From NCBI RefSeq assembly GCF_003946395.1, contig NZ_RHNZ01000013.1, positions 1 through 64,000 of the forward strand: a DNA stretch of 64,000 nucleotides. Reading direction: 5' to 3'. The translations under genes and the position numbers were made by a program. Shown here in pieces: positions 63,944-64,000 of this stretch. Position 1 is the first letter of the stretch; the number at the start of each line of letters is the position of its first letter. Source of the stretch: Levilactobacillus fuyuanensis (GTDB taxonomy: Bacteria; Bacillota; Bacilli; Lactobacillales; Lactobacillaceae). The notes under the pieces were generated by a model. The model was not told the DNA's origin and did not search any database. It worked only from the letters and a program-made list of their open reading frames with translations.

Positions 63944-64000
63944 TTAATCAGCGTTTAAGATCCAAAGGAAGAGGATAAAGACAACGGCCAAGCCGTACAT
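63944..64000 (-). CDS. C-terminal fragment of a membrane protein (cut by window edge)
   Basis: On the minus strand an open frame enters from the right edge and ends at TAA 63,944. It reads a hydrophobic 18-residue end (YGLAVVFILFLWILNAD), like the last helix of a membrane protein. It is too short to identify. It would be convergent with the YfhO-family gene and share its terminator. Confidence 0.4.
   Translation of the reverse strand: MYGLAVVFILFLWILNAD

Noticed and set aside
63719-63958. 79-codon plus-strand frame at the end of the window
   Set aside because: It overlaps the end of the YfhO-family gene and its terminator.

Overview
The window is the replication-origin region of a Lactobacillaceae chromosome, shown in reverse orientation. 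I favour a Levilactobacillus-like heterofermenter because of the moderate GC content, a xyloside operon beside an AraC regulator, a DUF5776 surface protein, and the order rpmH-rnpA-yidC-jag-mnmE-mnmG against dnaA-dnaN-yaaA-recF-gyrB-gyrA. The genus is inference; the family is well supported. I saw no rRNA, tRNA, CRISPR array, prophage or transposase.

Origin core (6.4-28.6 kb). DnaA boxes flank dnaA on both sides (19,950-20,092 and 21,646-21,915), so the origin looks bipartite. To the left, on the minus strand, run dnaA, dnaN, yaaA, recF, gyrB and gyrA, then rpsF-ssb-rpsR. To the right, on the plus strand, run rpmH, rnpA, yidC, jag, mnmE and mnmG. Core genes therefore all point away from the origin. 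Between gyrA and rpsF sits an accessory island: an LPXTG leucine-rich-repeat adhesin, an Rgg/PlcR-type regulator, and a 40-codon ORF just after the regulator.

Left arm (1-6.3 kb). A VOC-fold protein, a T-box-controlled orphan peptide-binding lipoprotein, an amidohydrolase and a glycerol dehydrogenase.

Right arm (28.6-64 kb). Accessory metabolism and envelope genes: a small membrane protein, an orphan Phd/YefM-type antitoxin, a HAD phosphatase, BrnQ, a Rossmann oxidoreductase, a GNAT, a thioesterase, a condensation-fold protein with a damaged active site, a DUF5776 adhesin, a Bcr/CflA pump, signal peptidase I, tandem YczE-type proteins, MarR, an ABC efflux operon with its TetR, a LysR/old-yellow-enzyme pair, PepC, a secreted nuclease, cardiolipin synthase, the AraC/xyloside transporter/GH43 xylosidase cluster, a DUF2207 protein and a YfhO-type protein.

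Structure beyond genes. (i) A repeat family of paired hairpins, with compensating base changes in the stems, lies at four intergenic loci. (ii) Five ParB parS-type sites are spread over the window, although parA/parB are not in it. (iii) A 10-G tract lies just upstream of the Rgg-type regulator's ribosome binding site. (iv) Candidate small RNAs or leaders precede mnmE and follow pepC. (v) Four palindromes with about 51-bp spacing lie beside a HAD gene. All calls come from reading the sequence; no searches or folding programs were run.
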